Below, piece by piece: positions 1 through 9,511 of a stretch of DNA of 64,000 nucleotides. Position 1 is the stretch's first letter. Every line of letters begins with the position of its first letter. The position numbers were made by a program, and so were the translations under genes. The notes under the pieces were generated by a model. The model was not told the DNA's origin, searched no databases, and saw only the letters and a list, made by a program, of their open reading frames with translations. Source of the stretch: JACPUX01 sp964517465 (lineage in GTDB: Bacteria > Pseudomonadota > Gammaproteobacteria > Burkholderiales > Casimicrobiaceae); assembly GCA_964517465.1 (NCBI GenBank), contig CAZFEK010000021.1, positions 1 through 64,000 of the forward strand. Direction: 5' to 3'.

Positions 1-622
1 TGGCGCCCATGGCGTAGGAGCCTTCGCGCAGGCTCATGGGCACGGCGCGCATGGCGTCTTCGGACAGGGAGGAGACCGTGGGAATGATCATGATGCCCAT
101 GACCAAACCGGCGGAGAGCAGGTTGAATCCGGGCAGCTCCGGGAAGACCTTTTGCAGCAGAGGTGTCACGAAAAGCAGCGCGAAGTAGCCGTACACGATG
201 GTGGGTACCCCGGAGAGCAGCTCCAGCACGGGCTTTGCGACTTCGCGGATGCGCGGCCCGGCAAACTCGGACAAATAAATGGCAATGATGGTGCCCAGCG
301 GGATCGCCACCAGCAGCGCGACGGTGGAGCTGACCAAAGTCCCCGACATCAGCACCATGATGCCGAAGTGGGCGTCGTCGAACAGCGGCGTCCACTGCGT
401 GTCGGTGAGAAACTGAAGCATTGGCACCTGTTTGAAGAACACGACCGATTCGGAAATCAGGATATAAACAATGCCCAGCGTCGTGAAAACCGAAACGAGC
501 GCGGCAAAAAAAAGCACGAGCTCGATGATCTTTTCTTTGACGTGCCGTGTGGCACGGTGGCCCAAGCGGCTACCAGCGGGTGACATGGCGTGATCGAGGA
601 CAGGGACGGCGGTGCCGCTCAT
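1..622 (-). CDS. pstC: Phosphate ABC transporter permease PstC (partial, 3' end outside window)
   Basis: Inner-membrane permease of the high-affinity phosphate importer PstSCAB. The visible 207 residues start at ATG 622 and read MSGTAVPVLDH. They contain a long N-terminal membrane segment (about residues 30-58) and the PstC-typical stretch LSEFAGPRIREVAKPVLELL followed by SGVPTIVYGYFALLF. The gene follows pstS in the same leftward operon, so PstS delivers phosphate to this subunit. It is cut by the window edge after about residue 207, so the EAA loop that contacts PstB is only partly visible. Identity is secure from motif and neighbour. Confidence 0.95.
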   Translation of the reverse strand, partial: MSGTAVPVLDHAMSPAGSRLGHRATRHVKEKIIELVLFFAALVSVFTTLGIVYILISESVVFFKQVPMLQFLTDTQWTPLFDDAHFGIMVLMSGTLVSSTVALLVAIPLGTIIAIYLSEFAGPRIREVAKPVLELLSGVPTIVYGYFALLFVTPLLQKVFPELPGFNLLSAGLVMGIMIIPTVSSLSEDAMRAVPMSLREGSYAMGA

Positions 623-646
623 GATAGCAACCTCGGGAGGTTAGGC

Positions 647-678
647 AAAACCAGGGCCAGCGGCAGCGCCGGCCCTGG
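647..678 (-). terminator. Hairpin with T-tract between pstS and pstC (attenuator-like)
   Basis: Read leftwards, CCAGGGCC (678-671) can pair with GGCCCTGG (658-651), an 8-bp perfect stem with a 12-nt loop. Four T residues follow (650-647). It lies between the pstS stop and the pstC start. Such a structure would end or process part of the pstS transcripts, so that binding protein is made in excess over the membrane subunits. The T-tract is short, so partial termination or 3'-end protection is more likely than full termination. Confidence 0.6.
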
Positions 679-698
679 GATGAGAGGAAATGGCGTGC

Positions 699-1700
<1,002 letters not shown>

Positions 1701-1733
1701 GAAAGGTGCTCCTTGTTGGGGTAAGCGGAGCGA

Positions 1734-1767
1734 AGTTTATTGAAGCTTGGTTACGGCAATGTGACAG
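1734..1767 (-). promoter_or_regulatory. Pho box and -10 of the pstS promoter
   Basis: On the minus strand CTGTCAC-ATTG-CCGTAAC (1767-1750) matches the PhoB pattern of two 7-bp half sites separated by 4 bp (consensus CTGTCAT-N4-CTGTMAY). There is one mismatch in the second half site. TAAACT (1739-1734), 10 bp downstream, is a reasonable -10. PhoB normally replaces the -35 in such promoters, and none is seen here. The site predicts induction of pstSC by phosphate starvation. Confidence 0.8.
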
Positions 1768-1787
1768 ACTCCAGGAAATCAAACAAA

Positions 1788-3254
1788 TCAATCGGCGGGG
1801 ACGGTGCGGTCGCGCGCCCATAGTCTTAGGTAGGCGATCTTCTCCGCCATCACCACCGCCAAAGGTTTGGTGCGCGCCATTTCCGCCGCGACATGGGCTC
1901 CCTCCAGGGGCTTGTTCTCCAGCCGTGCCGCATACATGGCGGCCACCACGGCTTGCTCGAGTTCCGCGCCGGAAAACCCTTCGCTCGTCCTGGCCAGAAG
2001 CGGCAAATCGAAGCGCGTCAAGTCGTGGCCGCGTCGGCGCAAGTGCAGGCGCAGGATCTCCGCACGCTGCTCTTCGCCCGGCAGATCGACGAAAAAAATC
2101 TCGTCCACCCTGCCCTTGCGCACGAGCTCCGGCGGCAGGCGCTCAATGTCGTTGGACGTGGCGATCATGAAGACCCGGCGCTTGCGTTCGGCCATCCAGG
2201 TAAGCAGGGTGCCCAGCACCCGGCGGCTCTCGCCGCCGTCGGCGTCGCTGGTGGCCAGGCCTTTTTCGATTTCATCCAGCCACAAGACGCAGGGGGCCAT
2301 GGCGTCCGCCACTTTGAGGGATTCGCGCAGATTGCGCTCGGTTTCGCCCAAGTATTTATTGTAGAGAGCACCAAAATCGAGCCTCAGCAGGGCGACTCCC
2401 CAGGCCGAGGCCACCGCTTTGGCGGCCATGCTCTTGCCGCAGCCTTGCACCCCGAGAAGCAGAATGCCCTTGGGCACTTCGAGCCCGGTTTGCGCGGGTT
2501 CTCCGACAAAGGCTTCGCGTCTTGCCAGCAGCCAGCGCTTGAGTCGAGCCAGGCCGGCGAGATCTTCGAGCTTCACGGTGGCGTTTTCGAGTGACAGCAC
2601 GCCTTCGCGTCCGAGGAGCTCGCGCTTGGCTTTGTAGATGCGCTCGAAATCGGCCAGTGTGAGTGTGCCGTCGTCGAGCAGAATTTGGCGTATTACGCGG
2701 CGCGCGTCGGCCGCGCCGAGGCCTGAGAGGTGCTGCAGCAGGCCTTCCACGGCCTCCGGTTCGCCCATTGGTTCTCGCCCCGGGGCGCTGGCTCGGATTT
2801 GAGCCACTTCTTCCTTCAGGATGGCCAGCACCTCCTCTTTGCCCAGCGTGGGCAATTCAAACACCCCGGCCGCCTTTTCGAGAGCGGGCGGCAACTTCAT
2901 TCCATGCCCGACGAGAAACAGGGTCAGCCCCTCCCGTTCCTGGGCATCTTTGAGCAGGCGGGCGTGCACCGGGTCTTCGAGAAACGGGTGCAGATCGAGC
3001 AGTAGATACAACCCGGGCGCGGCACTTGTGGCGAGGTGGCGCAGCATTTCGGCGGGCTTGGCGAAACCCGCAGGCGGCGTCGCCACATCGCGTCGTACCA
3101 GTCCCTCGCTCACTTTCCAGTGGAAGCAGGGGAGTGCTCGTCGCTCGGCCAGCGCGTCGATCATCGCTGCGGCGCGGGCTTCCTCGTGGGTATCGATGGC
3201 GATCAGCCGGAACTTGGCCTCGACCAGCAGTTCCAATTCGCGCGGCAAATCCAT
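1788..3254 (-). CDS. Ycf46-like AAA+ ATPase
   Basis: AAA+ ATPase of the cyanobacterial/plastid Ycf46 type. The start chosen is ATG 3254 (MDLPRELELLVEAKFRLIAI, AGGAA just upstream), giving 488 residues; an in-frame ATG at 3293 would add 13. The N-terminal half (about 1-230) is the degenerate ATPase-like region typical of the family. The C-terminal half has Walker A GVQGCGKS near residues 268-275, Walker B VLWLDEIEK, and a second-region-of-homology arginine in RKGRVDEIFFVDLPG. The substrate is unknown. It is divergent from the solute-binding/OmpA gene at 3433, and its stop lies 20 bp beyond the pstS Pho box, so it may read into pstS. Confidence 0.85.
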   Translation of the reverse strand: MDLPRELELLVEAKFRLIAIDTHEEARAAAMIDALAERRALPCFHWKVSEGLVRRDVATPPAGFAKPAEMLRHLATSAAPGLYLLLDLHPFLEDPVHARLLKDAQEREGLTLFLVGHGMKLPPALEKAAGVFELPTLGKEEVLAILKEEVAQIRASAPGREPMGEPEAVEGLLQHLSGLGAADARRVIRQILLDDGTLTLADFERIYKAKRELLGREGVLSLENATVKLEDLAGLARLKRWLLARREAFVGEPAQTGLEVPKGILLLGVQGCGKSMAAKAVASAWGVALLRLDFGALYNKYLGETERNLRESLKVADAMAPCVLWLDEIEKGLATSDADGGESRRVLGTLLTWMAERKRRVFMIATSNDIERLPPELVRKGRVDEIFFVDLPGEEQRAEILRLHLRRRGHDLTRFDLPLLARTSEGFSGAELEQAVVAAMYAARLENKPLEGAHVAAEMARTKPLAVVMAEKIAYLRLWARDRTVPAD

Positions 3255-3432
3255 GGCTTTTTCCTGGGACTCGTTCCTGGGCATTGCCGGCATCTTACGT
3301 GAAAGCCTCCCAGGTCGGCATCCGGCCCAGCCGCAATCTCTGGCTCACGACGCTGCTGGAAATGGAGAATTTGTGAGATCATCGCGTCGGGCTTTTTTCG
3401 CCCGGTATCGGCACCGAGTGAAAGGATCTTGC

Positions 3433-5169
3433 ATGAACAGGTGGAATATTGGGCGCGCTGCGCTGGTGCTGGTGGCTGCCCTGGTACCGACCCTGGCGAT
3501 GGCTCAGGGTACAAAAGCGGCTCCCAAATACGTTGCGGCACAGTCCCTGGCCGAGGTGGTGCAAACCCCGGTCGGTGCGGTCCAGCCCGGACCGACGCAG
3601 GTGCCCATCATCACTTGGGGCGGCGACATCGCGACCATCCTGGCCAACGGCAATGCCAAGAATACCGACAAGGCCAGTATTTTCGGCAAATTGGGCCTCA
3701 ACCTGCGCTTGGTTCGCGAAGATGTCTTCGCCAAGCAGCTCGAGGCCTATCTCGCCGGGCGCTCTCCCTACTTGCGCGGCACGCTGGGGATGGTGCAAAT
3801 GGCCGCAGACGCCGCGGCGCGGGATGCCAGGACGCGGCCGGTGGTGATCTATCAAATGACCTGGTCCGCAGGCGGCGACGCGTTGGTGGTCAAAGGCGCG
3901 GTGAAGACGGCCAAAGACTTGCGCGGCAAGACCATTGCCTTGCAGGCTTACGGACCCCATGTGGACTACCTCGCCAAGGTTCTGGCCGACGCCGGTCTGT
4001 CGATGAAAGACGTAAAGCTGAAGTGGGTGGCCGATCTCACCGGAACGGCGAATTCGCCTGCTGCCGCGCTGCACGACGGCTCCGTCGATGCCGCTTTGGT
4101 CATCATTCCCGATGCTTTGGCGCTCACCTCGCGCGGCGCCGTCGGCACTGGGGCTGAGGACTCAGTCAAAGGCGCGCGTATCCTGCTGACGACCAAAACC
4201 GCCAACCGAATCATCACCGACGTGTATGCCGTTCGCGCCGACTACCTGCAAAGCAACCGCAGTGAGGTGGAAAACTTCGTGCGCGGCCTACTGCAGGGCC
4301 AGGAGGCATTGAAACAACTGCTTGCCGCCAAGGGTACCCGAGCCGCGGATTACAACAAAACCATGCAGGCTGCGGCGCAAATCTTGCTGGATAGCGCCCA
4401 GGCCCAAGCGGATGCCGAAGGCATGGTCGGCGACGCCGAGTTCACGCCCTTCGCCGCCAATCAGAACTTTTTCGAGAAGAAAGATTTCCCGCGCAGCTTC
4501 AGCCAGCTCAACGGCGAGATTCAGGCCGCGCTTGCGGCGATCGGGCTCACCAAGGGCCAGTCTGGGCTCGAGCACGCAAAGTGGGATTACTCGCGCCTGA
4601 CCGCCAATCTGCAGGAGACGAAACTGGTGGAAACGCCGCGTTTCGAACCCTCGCAGGTCGCGACCGTGGTGACGCGCAAGCAGCAAGAAGGAAAACTCTC
4701 CGAAGGGGAGCTATTTTCTTTTGAAGTGTTCTTCAAGCCCAACCAAGACAGTTTCCCGGTCGAGCAATACCAGGAGGCTTTCAAACAGGTGGTCAATCTT
4801 GCCTCGACTTATGGCGGGGCGATCATCACCGTCGAGGGGCACAGCGACCCCATGGGCTATTTGCGCCAGAAGAAAGACGGTGCGGCGCAGGTGGTGCTCA
4901 CCCGAACCCAGCAATCGGCCAAGAACCTGAGCCTTTCGCGCGCTTCGGCGGTGCGGGAGGCGGCGATCAATTACGCCAAAGGGCGCGGGGTCAAGCTCGA
5001 TCCCTCGCAGTTTGCGGTGGTGGGGCATGGCATCATGCAGCCCCGTACCGGCATGTGCGGCGCCGATCCATGTGCCCCCAAGTCGGAGCAGGAGTGGCAT
5101 AGCAACATGCGAGTGGAGTTCCGCATCATCCAGATCGAGGCCGAGTCCTCGGTCTTCAAGCCGCTTTGA
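3433..5169 (+). CDS. Periplasmic solute-binding protein fused to OmpA-like domain (first copy)
   Basis: A 578-residue exported protein starting at ATG 3433 behind AAAGGATC, with a Sec signal peptide (MNRWNIGRAALVLVAALVP, ending AMAQ). Residues about 50-400 are a type-2 periplasmic binding fold of the NMT1/SsuA kind (ITWGGDIATILANG near the start; KTAKDLRGKTIALQAYGPH hinge region). About residues 425-565 form an OmpA/MotB-like peptidoglycan-binding domain with VEGHSD and LSLSRASAVREA, keeping the Asp and Arg that bind diaminopimelate in OmpA. A Cys pair (MCGADPC) may form a disulfide. It starts a tight run with a VWA lipoprotein and a second fusion. A wall-tethered ligand sensor or donor is my inference. 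Confidence 0.85.
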   Translation: MNRWNIGRAALVLVAALVPTLAMAQGTKAAPKYVAAQSLAEVVQTPVGAVQPGPTQVPIITWGGDIATILANGNAKNTDKASIFGKLGLNLRLVREDVFAKQLEAYLAGRSPYLRGTLGMVQMAADAAARDARTRPVVIYQMTWSAGGDALVVKGAVKTAKDLRGKTIALQAYGPHVDYLAKVLADAGLSMKDVKLKWVADLTGTANSPAAALHDGSVDAALVIIPDALALTSRGAVGTGAEDSVKGARILLTTKTANRIITDVYAVRADYLQSNRSEVENFVRGLLQGQEALKQLLAAKGTRAADYNKTMQAAAQILLDSAQAQADAEGMVGDAEFTPFAANQNFFEKKDFPRSFSQLNGEIQAALAAIGLTKGQSGLEHAKWDYSRLTANLQETKLVETPRFEPSQVATVVTRKQQEGKLSEGELFSFEVFFKPNQDSFPVEQYQEAFKQVVNLASTYGGAIITVEGHSDPMGYLRQKKDGAAQVVLTRTQQSAKNLSLSRASAVREAAINYAKGRGVKLDPSQFAVVGHGIMQPRTGMCGADPCAPKSEQEWHSNMRVEFRIIQIEAESSVFKPL

Positions 5170-5930
5170 GGTCTGGCGTGCGCGCCTCGACATGGCTGGT
5201 TCTGGCAGGTCCGCTGCTTCTTGCTGGCTGCGGTGATGCGCCGCCGCCCGAAGCCAAGCCCTCATCGGTCGTCAAAACGCAAGCGCCGACCTTGCCCCCC
5301 ACGCCGCCCTGGCCGGTGCTGGACAAGGAGTCTCAACTCGCGGCCAACCCTTTGGCGAAGAACTATTACTTGGTGTTCGACGCATCCGGCAGCATGGCCG
5401 ATCGCGATTGTGTCGGCGATGCCTCCAAGCTCGCTGCCGCCAAGCTCGCGGTCGCCACGTTTGCGCGGGGTATTCCTGCCGACGCCAATGTTGGCCTCGC
5501 GGTGTTCGGCCAGAAGGGCATCGCCGAGCTATTGCCGCTGGCGGAACGCAGCCGCGAGAAACTTGATCCCAGCTTGCGCAAAATATTCGCCGGGGGCGGC
5601 ACGCCGCTCAAGAGCTCGATGAACCTCGGCGTCAAAGCGCTCACCGAGCAGGGCAAACGTCAGCTCGGTTATGGCGAATACCATCTGGTGGTGATCACCG
5701 ACGGCGAATTCAACCCTTCGCAAGAAGACCCGCGCGAGATCGTCGACCAAGTGATCCGTGCCACCCCAATCGTGGTGCATACCCTAGGCTTTTGCATCGG
5801 CGAAAAGCATTCGCTGAATCAGCCTGGTCGAGTGCTCTACCGTGCCGCCAATAGCCAGAAGGAGCTGGAAAGCGGTTTGGCGGCAGTGTTGGCGGAAAGC
5901 CCCGAGTTCCAGGTCAAGAAATTCCAATGA
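5166..5930 (+). CDS. VWA-domain lipoprotein
   Basis: Predicted lipoprotein with a von Willebrand A domain. The start is TTG 5166 or, equally possible, GTG 5178; both overlap or abut the end of the preceding gene. The lipobox is LLAGC (Cys about residue 27 from TTG). The VWA domain shows a MIDAS motif (VFDASGSM near residues 70-77), a conserved Thr (GGTPLKSSMNLG) and VVITDGEFNPS. It probably mediates metal-dependent protein contact at the periplasmic face. It sits between two solute-binding/OmpA fusions with coding overlaps on both sides, so the three are almost certainly co-translated and may form one complex. Cysteines near the MIDAS (DRDC) and in LGFCIGE could form a disulfide. Confidence 0.85.
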   Translation: MRSGVRASTWLVLAGPLLLAGCGDAPPPEAKPSSVVKTQAPTLPPTPPWPVLDKESQLAANPLAKNYYLVFDASGSMADRDCVGDASKLAAAKLAVATFARGIPADANVGLAVFGQKGIAELLPLAERSREKLDPSLRKIFAGGGTPLKSSMNLGVKALTEQGKRQLGYGEYHLVVITDGEFNPSQEDPREIVDQVIRATPIVVHTLGFCIGEKHSLNQPGRVLYRAANSQKELESGLAAVLAESPEFQVKKFQ

Positions 5931-7459
5931 ACTTGCACGCCAAAGTGGCCATCGTTCTGGTGCTTGCCGGTGCAGCTGCGATGGCCTATCTCAAATGGGA
6001 AGACTATCTCGACAAGGACAAGCAGCAAGTCGAGACCTCCGATGCGCGCGGCACCAAAGGGCATATCGCGATTGGTGTGGACAACTGGATCGGTTACGTG
6101 CCGCTGTGCTCCCGGGCGATGAAGTCGGAAATGAGGAAACGCGGCTTCACTTTGGAGTGCCGCGATGACAAGGCGGACTACGCGGTGCGCATGGAGGCCT
6201 TGAAGAAGGGCGAGATCCAATTCGCGGTGGCCACGGTGGATGCCTATTTGCTCAACGGCGCGGCCAAGGCGTTTCCCGGTGCCATCGTGGCCGTGATCGA
6301 CGAATCCAAGGGCGGTGATGCGCTGGTCGCGTGGAAGGACCAGTTGAGCCGTCTGGAGGACTTGAAGACCGCTCCGACCGGTACCTCGATCGCTTTCACT
6401 CCCGGGTCGCCGAGCGAACATCTCTTGAAGGCGTTGGCGGCGCACTTCGACATTCCCTACTTGAAACAAAAGACCGGCCCCTGGCGCCTTGAGACCAAAG
6501 GCTCGTCGGACGCCTTGGTGAAGCTGCAAAAGAAATCGGCTGCCGCCGCGGTGCTCTGGGAGCCGGATGTTTCCAAAGCGCTTGCCACGCCTGGAGTAGT
6601 CAAACTGCTGGGCACCGAAGACACGCGGCGCCTGATCGTCGACGTGCTGCTGGTGGGGCGCGAATTCTCGCTCAAACAGCCCCAGGTGGTGAGCGACCTC
6701 TTGACCGCGTACTTTCAAGTTCTGCAAAGCTACGCCGACAAGCGCGAACTGCTGCTGGCCGATGCGAAGGCCGCCACCAGCATGAACGACGAACAGACCG
6801 CTGCGGTATTGAAAGGCGTTCGCTGGGCCACTTTGGCAGAAAACGCAGAGCTCTGGATGGGGGCGGCCGGCAAAGGCCAAGAGGTGGTCGAGGCGATCGA
6901 GTCCGCCTTGCAAATCCTCACCGAAGCCGGGGATTTCCGGGACAACCCCTTGCCTGATCGCGATCCCTATCGACTGGTAAACAGCCAGTTCCTGGGTGTG
7001 ATTTATGCTAACACCCAAAGCGCCAACCAGACCCTTCCGCCCTTGGAGCGTCGTTTTGCGCCCTTGAACGAGGTCGGCTGGAACGCGCTGCGCGAGGTCG
7101 GCGCCCTGCGCACGCGCCCGGTGCAGTTTCAAAGCGGGACGGCGGATCTCAGCCTGGAAGGCAAACAGGAACTCGACAAGCTGGCGGAGAACCTCAAGCA
7201 CTATCCCAATTTCCGCATCGTCATCAAAGGCCACACCGGCATTCGGGGTGAAGCCGAAGAAAATCAACGCTTGTCGCAAGACCGCGCCGACGCGGTTGGG
7301 CGCTATTTCCAAGTCACCTACAACATGGATGTCAATCGCCTGCGGGTTCAGGGTCTTGGCGGCAGCCAGCCGCTGCCGCGGCTTGCCGGAGAAGGCGATC
7401 GCGCCTATGGTTACCGCTTGCCGCGCGTGGAGATCGTGCTGGCGTCGGAGGGGCTCTGA
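5927..7459 (+). CDS. Periplasmic solute-binding protein fused to OmpA-like domain (second copy)
   Basis: A 510-residue protein whose ATG overlaps the VWA stop (ATGA). One uncleaved-looking hydrophobic segment (VAIVLVLAGAAAMAYLKW) suggests an N-terminal membrane anchor. Residues about 45-330 are a solute-binding fold (GHIAIGVDNWIGYVPLC; ALKKGEIQFAVATVDAYLLN; FTPGSPSEHLLKAL). Residues about 395-505 are OmpA-like, with IVIKGHTGIRGEAEENQRLS and QDRADAVGRYF. The usual Asp of GHTD is Gly here, although the Arg is kept, so diaminopimelate binding may be weak or lost. It is diverged from the first copy rather than a recent duplicate. Confidence 0.83.
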   Translation: MNLHAKVAIVLVLAGAAAMAYLKWEDYLDKDKQQVETSDARGTKGHIAIGVDNWIGYVPLCSRAMKSEMRKRGFTLECRDDKADYAVRMEALKKGEIQFAVATVDAYLLNGAAKAFPGAIVAVIDESKGGDALVAWKDQLSRLEDLKTAPTGTSIAFTPGSPSEHLLKALAAHFDIPYLKQKTGPWRLETKGSSDALVKLQKKSAAAAVLWEPDVSKALATPGVVKLLGTEDTRRLIVDVLLVGREFSLKQPQVVSDLLTAYFQVLQSYADKRELLLADAKAATSMNDEQTAAVLKGVRWATLAENAELWMGAAGKGQEVVEAIESALQILTEAGDFRDNPLPDRDPYRLVNSQFLGVIYANTQSANQTLPPLERRFAPLNEVGWNALREVGALRTRPVQFQSGTADLSLEGKQELDKLAENLKHYPNFRIVIKGHTGIRGEAEENQRLSQDRADAVGRYFQVTYNMDVNRLRVQGLGGSQPLPRLAGEGDRAYGYRLPRVEIVLASEGL

Positions 7460-8269
7460 GTGGCCGGCACCGAGAACACACCTTTTTCCAGCAGCGCAAT
7501 ACGCAGTGCCGTTTTTGCCGCCAGCTTGCAGCATCCTACCGTGGTGTATCCCGGTGCCGCGGCGGTTTTGGGCGGGCTGGGGCTATGGCTCGCCGGTGGA
7601 CCGATAGCGCTCGGCGTCGCCGCGGTCGGGACCGGCGTTGCTGCTACTTCATGGCTGGTGAATTATCTGGTTCGCAAGGATGTCTTTGCTGCGCGCTATC
7701 TCAGGAAAGCCCATGAGGAGCTGCTGGCGCTGCGGCAGAAAGCGCTTGTGGCGCTGGAGAAGGAGCTGAAGGAAACGCGCAGCAACGAAGCCGTGGCCCA
7801 ATTGCAGCGGTTTCAACAAAAGATGGCGGCCTTCGAAGAGGTGCTGGGCCGCAAATTCGGCGAACGCGAGCTGACCTATGGGCGGTTCCTGGGCATTGCC
7901 GACCAAGTGTATCTTTCCGGTATCGACAATCTGCATGCCATCGCCTTGGCGCAAAAAGGGATGAAGACGGTGGATGAGGCGTATATCGAAAAGCGCAAGA
8001 AGAAGCTCCTCGACGACCCCGCCACATCGCCGGAAGAGGAGCGCGAGGTCGCGGGCCTGCAAAGCCAGCTCGATCTCCTGCAGCAGCAAAAGAAGCGCAT
8101 CGACGCTTATCTCGCCATCAACGAAACCGCGCTGGCGCAGCTCGACGCCAGCATCGCCGCGCTGGCGGAAATTCGCAGCGGCGGCACCCAATCCTCGCTG
8201 GGCATGGAGGCGGCCATGCTGGAACTGGCGCGCATCGCCGCCCAGGCGAAGGACTATTCCACTTCCTGA
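7460..8269 (+). CDS. Membrane-anchored coiled-coil protein of unknown function
   Basis: I do not recognise a named family. The GTG start follows the previous TGA with no gap. The 269 residues begin with a hydrophobic hairpin-like region (about 28-62: VVYPGAAAVLGGLGLWLAGG then IALGVAAVGTGVAATSWL). The rest is charged, largely helical and coiled-coil-like (RKAHEELLALRQKALVALEK; VAGLQSQLDLLQQQKKRIDA). TelA proteins are often paired with a membrane-anchored helical partner such as XpaC, and this gene sits immediately before telA. It may play that role here, but I see no direct sequence match to XpaC. Confidence 0.7.
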   Translation: MAGTENTPFSSSAIRSAVFAASLQHPTVVYPGAAAVLGGLGLWLAGGPIALGVAAVGTGVAATSWLVNYLVRKDVFAARYLRKAHEELLALRQKALVALEKELKETRSNEAVAQLQRFQQKMAAFEEVLGRKFGERELTYGRFLGIADQVYLSGIDNLHAIALAQKGMKTVDEAYIEKRKKKLLDDPATSPEEEREVAGLQSQLDLLQQQKKRIDAYLAINETALAQLDASIAALAEIRSGGTQSSLGMEAAMLELARIAAQAKDYSTS

Positions 8270-8287
8270 AACCGGGAAAGGACGGCC

Positions 8288-9481
8288 ATGACCACCACCA
8301 CCCAGACCGAAGCCAAGCCCAAGCTGCAAAGCCTGGCGACCCTGCTCGACATTCCCGACGTCAAGCCCGAAGACCCCGCCATCGAGGCCAAGGCCGAGGA
8401 GGTGCTCGACAAGCTCGTCAAGGTCGACGTGCAGGATGTGCAGCTCAAGACCGACGTGCGCCAGGCGCTGGAAACCATGGGTGCGGCCTTGCAACGCGAG
8501 TCCGCGCAGCGCAGCCAGATGCTCCAGCAGCCCATACACAAGCTCTACCGCGATGCCGAGGAAGGCGGGCCGGTGGGCAATGCGCTCATCGACCTCAAGG
8601 TCAAGGTCGAGGAACTCGACCCGGGCAAGTTCGACTTCGAAGCGGGCTGGTTCACGCGCACCATGGGGCGCCTGCCGGGAGTGGGCACGCCGATCAAGCG
8701 CTACTTCAGCCGCTTCGAGAGCGCCTCGACGGTGATGGATGCGATCGTGCGCTCGCTCAAGGACGGACGCGAGCAACTGAGCCGCGACAACGTCACCCTG
8801 GCCAACGACCAAAAGGCCATGCGCGCCATCAACGTGAGGATCGAGGCCGCGATCAAGCTCGGACAAAGCATCGACCAGAAGCTCACCGACCTCCTGGCCC
8901 GTGAGCTCACGCCCGGCGATCCCAAGCACGACTTCATCCAGGCCGAATGGCTCTTTCCCCTGCGCCAGCGCATTCTGGACTTGCAGCAGCAGCTGGTGGT
9001 GAATCAGCAGGGCATCATGGCGATCGAGCTCATCATCCGCAACAACGTCGAGCTGATACGGGGCGTCGATCGGGCCGTCAACGTCACCGTTTCGGCTTTG
9101 CAGGTGGCGGTGACCCTGGCCTTGGCGCTGGCCAACCAGAGGATCGTGCTGGAGAAAGTGCAGGCGGTGAACCAGACCACCGATCAGCTCATCGCCGGTA
9201 CCGCCGAGCGCCTGAAGACCCAGGGCGCGGAAATCCACAAAATGGCGGCGAGCACTTCGCTCAACATCGACACGCTGAAGCAGGCTTTCGGTGATATCCG
9301 CAGCGCCATCGACGATGTCGCCCAGTTTCGCCAGAACGCCTTGCCCCAAATGGCCAAGGCCATCACCGAACTCGATCAGCTCTCCAGCGACGCCGAGCGC
9401 ACCATCGCCACCATGGACGCGGCCAACCGCGCCCGCGAGGCCTTCAAATCCGAAATGGAAGGCGACGGCGCCGCGCGCTGA
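8288..9481 (+). CDS. TelA-family (toxic anion resistance) protein
   Basis: A 397-residue TelA-family protein. The diagnostic C-terminal block is present: QQLVVNQQGIMAIELIIRNN, ELIRGVDRAVNVTVSALQVA, LALALANQRIVLEKVQAVN and KTQGAEIHKMAA. The family is named for tellurite resistance and is usually linked to ter genes or envelope-stress modules. Its biochemical role is not settled. No terD-like gene is present in the window. Here it lies 18 bp after the coiled-coil membrane protein and 30 bp before an ABC solute-binding protein, which suggests work at the membrane with that transporter or with the OmpA fusions. It is predicted soluble and mostly helical. Confidence 0.88.
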   Translation: MTTTTQTEAKPKLQSLATLLDIPDVKPEDPAIEAKAEEVLDKLVKVDVQDVQLKTDVRQALETMGAALQRESAQRSQMLQQPIHKLYRDAEEGGPVGNALIDLKVKVEELDPGKFDFEAGWFTRTMGRLPGVGTPIKRYFSRFESASTVMDAIVRSLKDGREQLSRDNVTLANDQKAMRAINVRIEAAIKLGQSIDQKLTDLLARELTPGDPKHDFIQAEWLFPLRQRILDLQQQLVVNQQGIMAIELIIRNNVELIRGVDRAVNVTVSALQVAVTLALALANQRIVLEKVQAVNQTTDQLIAGTAERLKTQGAEIHKMAASTSLNIDTLKQAFGDIRSAIDDVAQFRQNALPQMAKAITELDQLSSDAERTIATMDAANRAREAFKSEMEGDGAAR

Positions 9482-9511
9482 CCACCTTCACCCCCCAAAC
9501 AAGGAGCCGTC

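Noticed and set aside
3395..3412. Hairpin CGGGC-TTTTTTC-GCCCG before the first OmpA fusion as terminator or riboswitch
   Set aside because: The stem is only 5 bp with the T-run in the loop rather than after it. No riboswitch-like conserved core is visible.
2821..3432. Upstream in-frame extension of the first solute-binding/OmpA fusion
   Set aside because: It is antisense to the Ycf46-like gene. The signal peptide at ATG 3433 marks the true start.
5837..9349. Very long antisense open frames opposite the second OmpA fusion, the coiled-coil gene and telA
   Set aside because: They have His/Arg/Leu/Gln-rich composition caused by GC-rich third positions of the real genes, no ribosome-binding sites and no recognisable domains.
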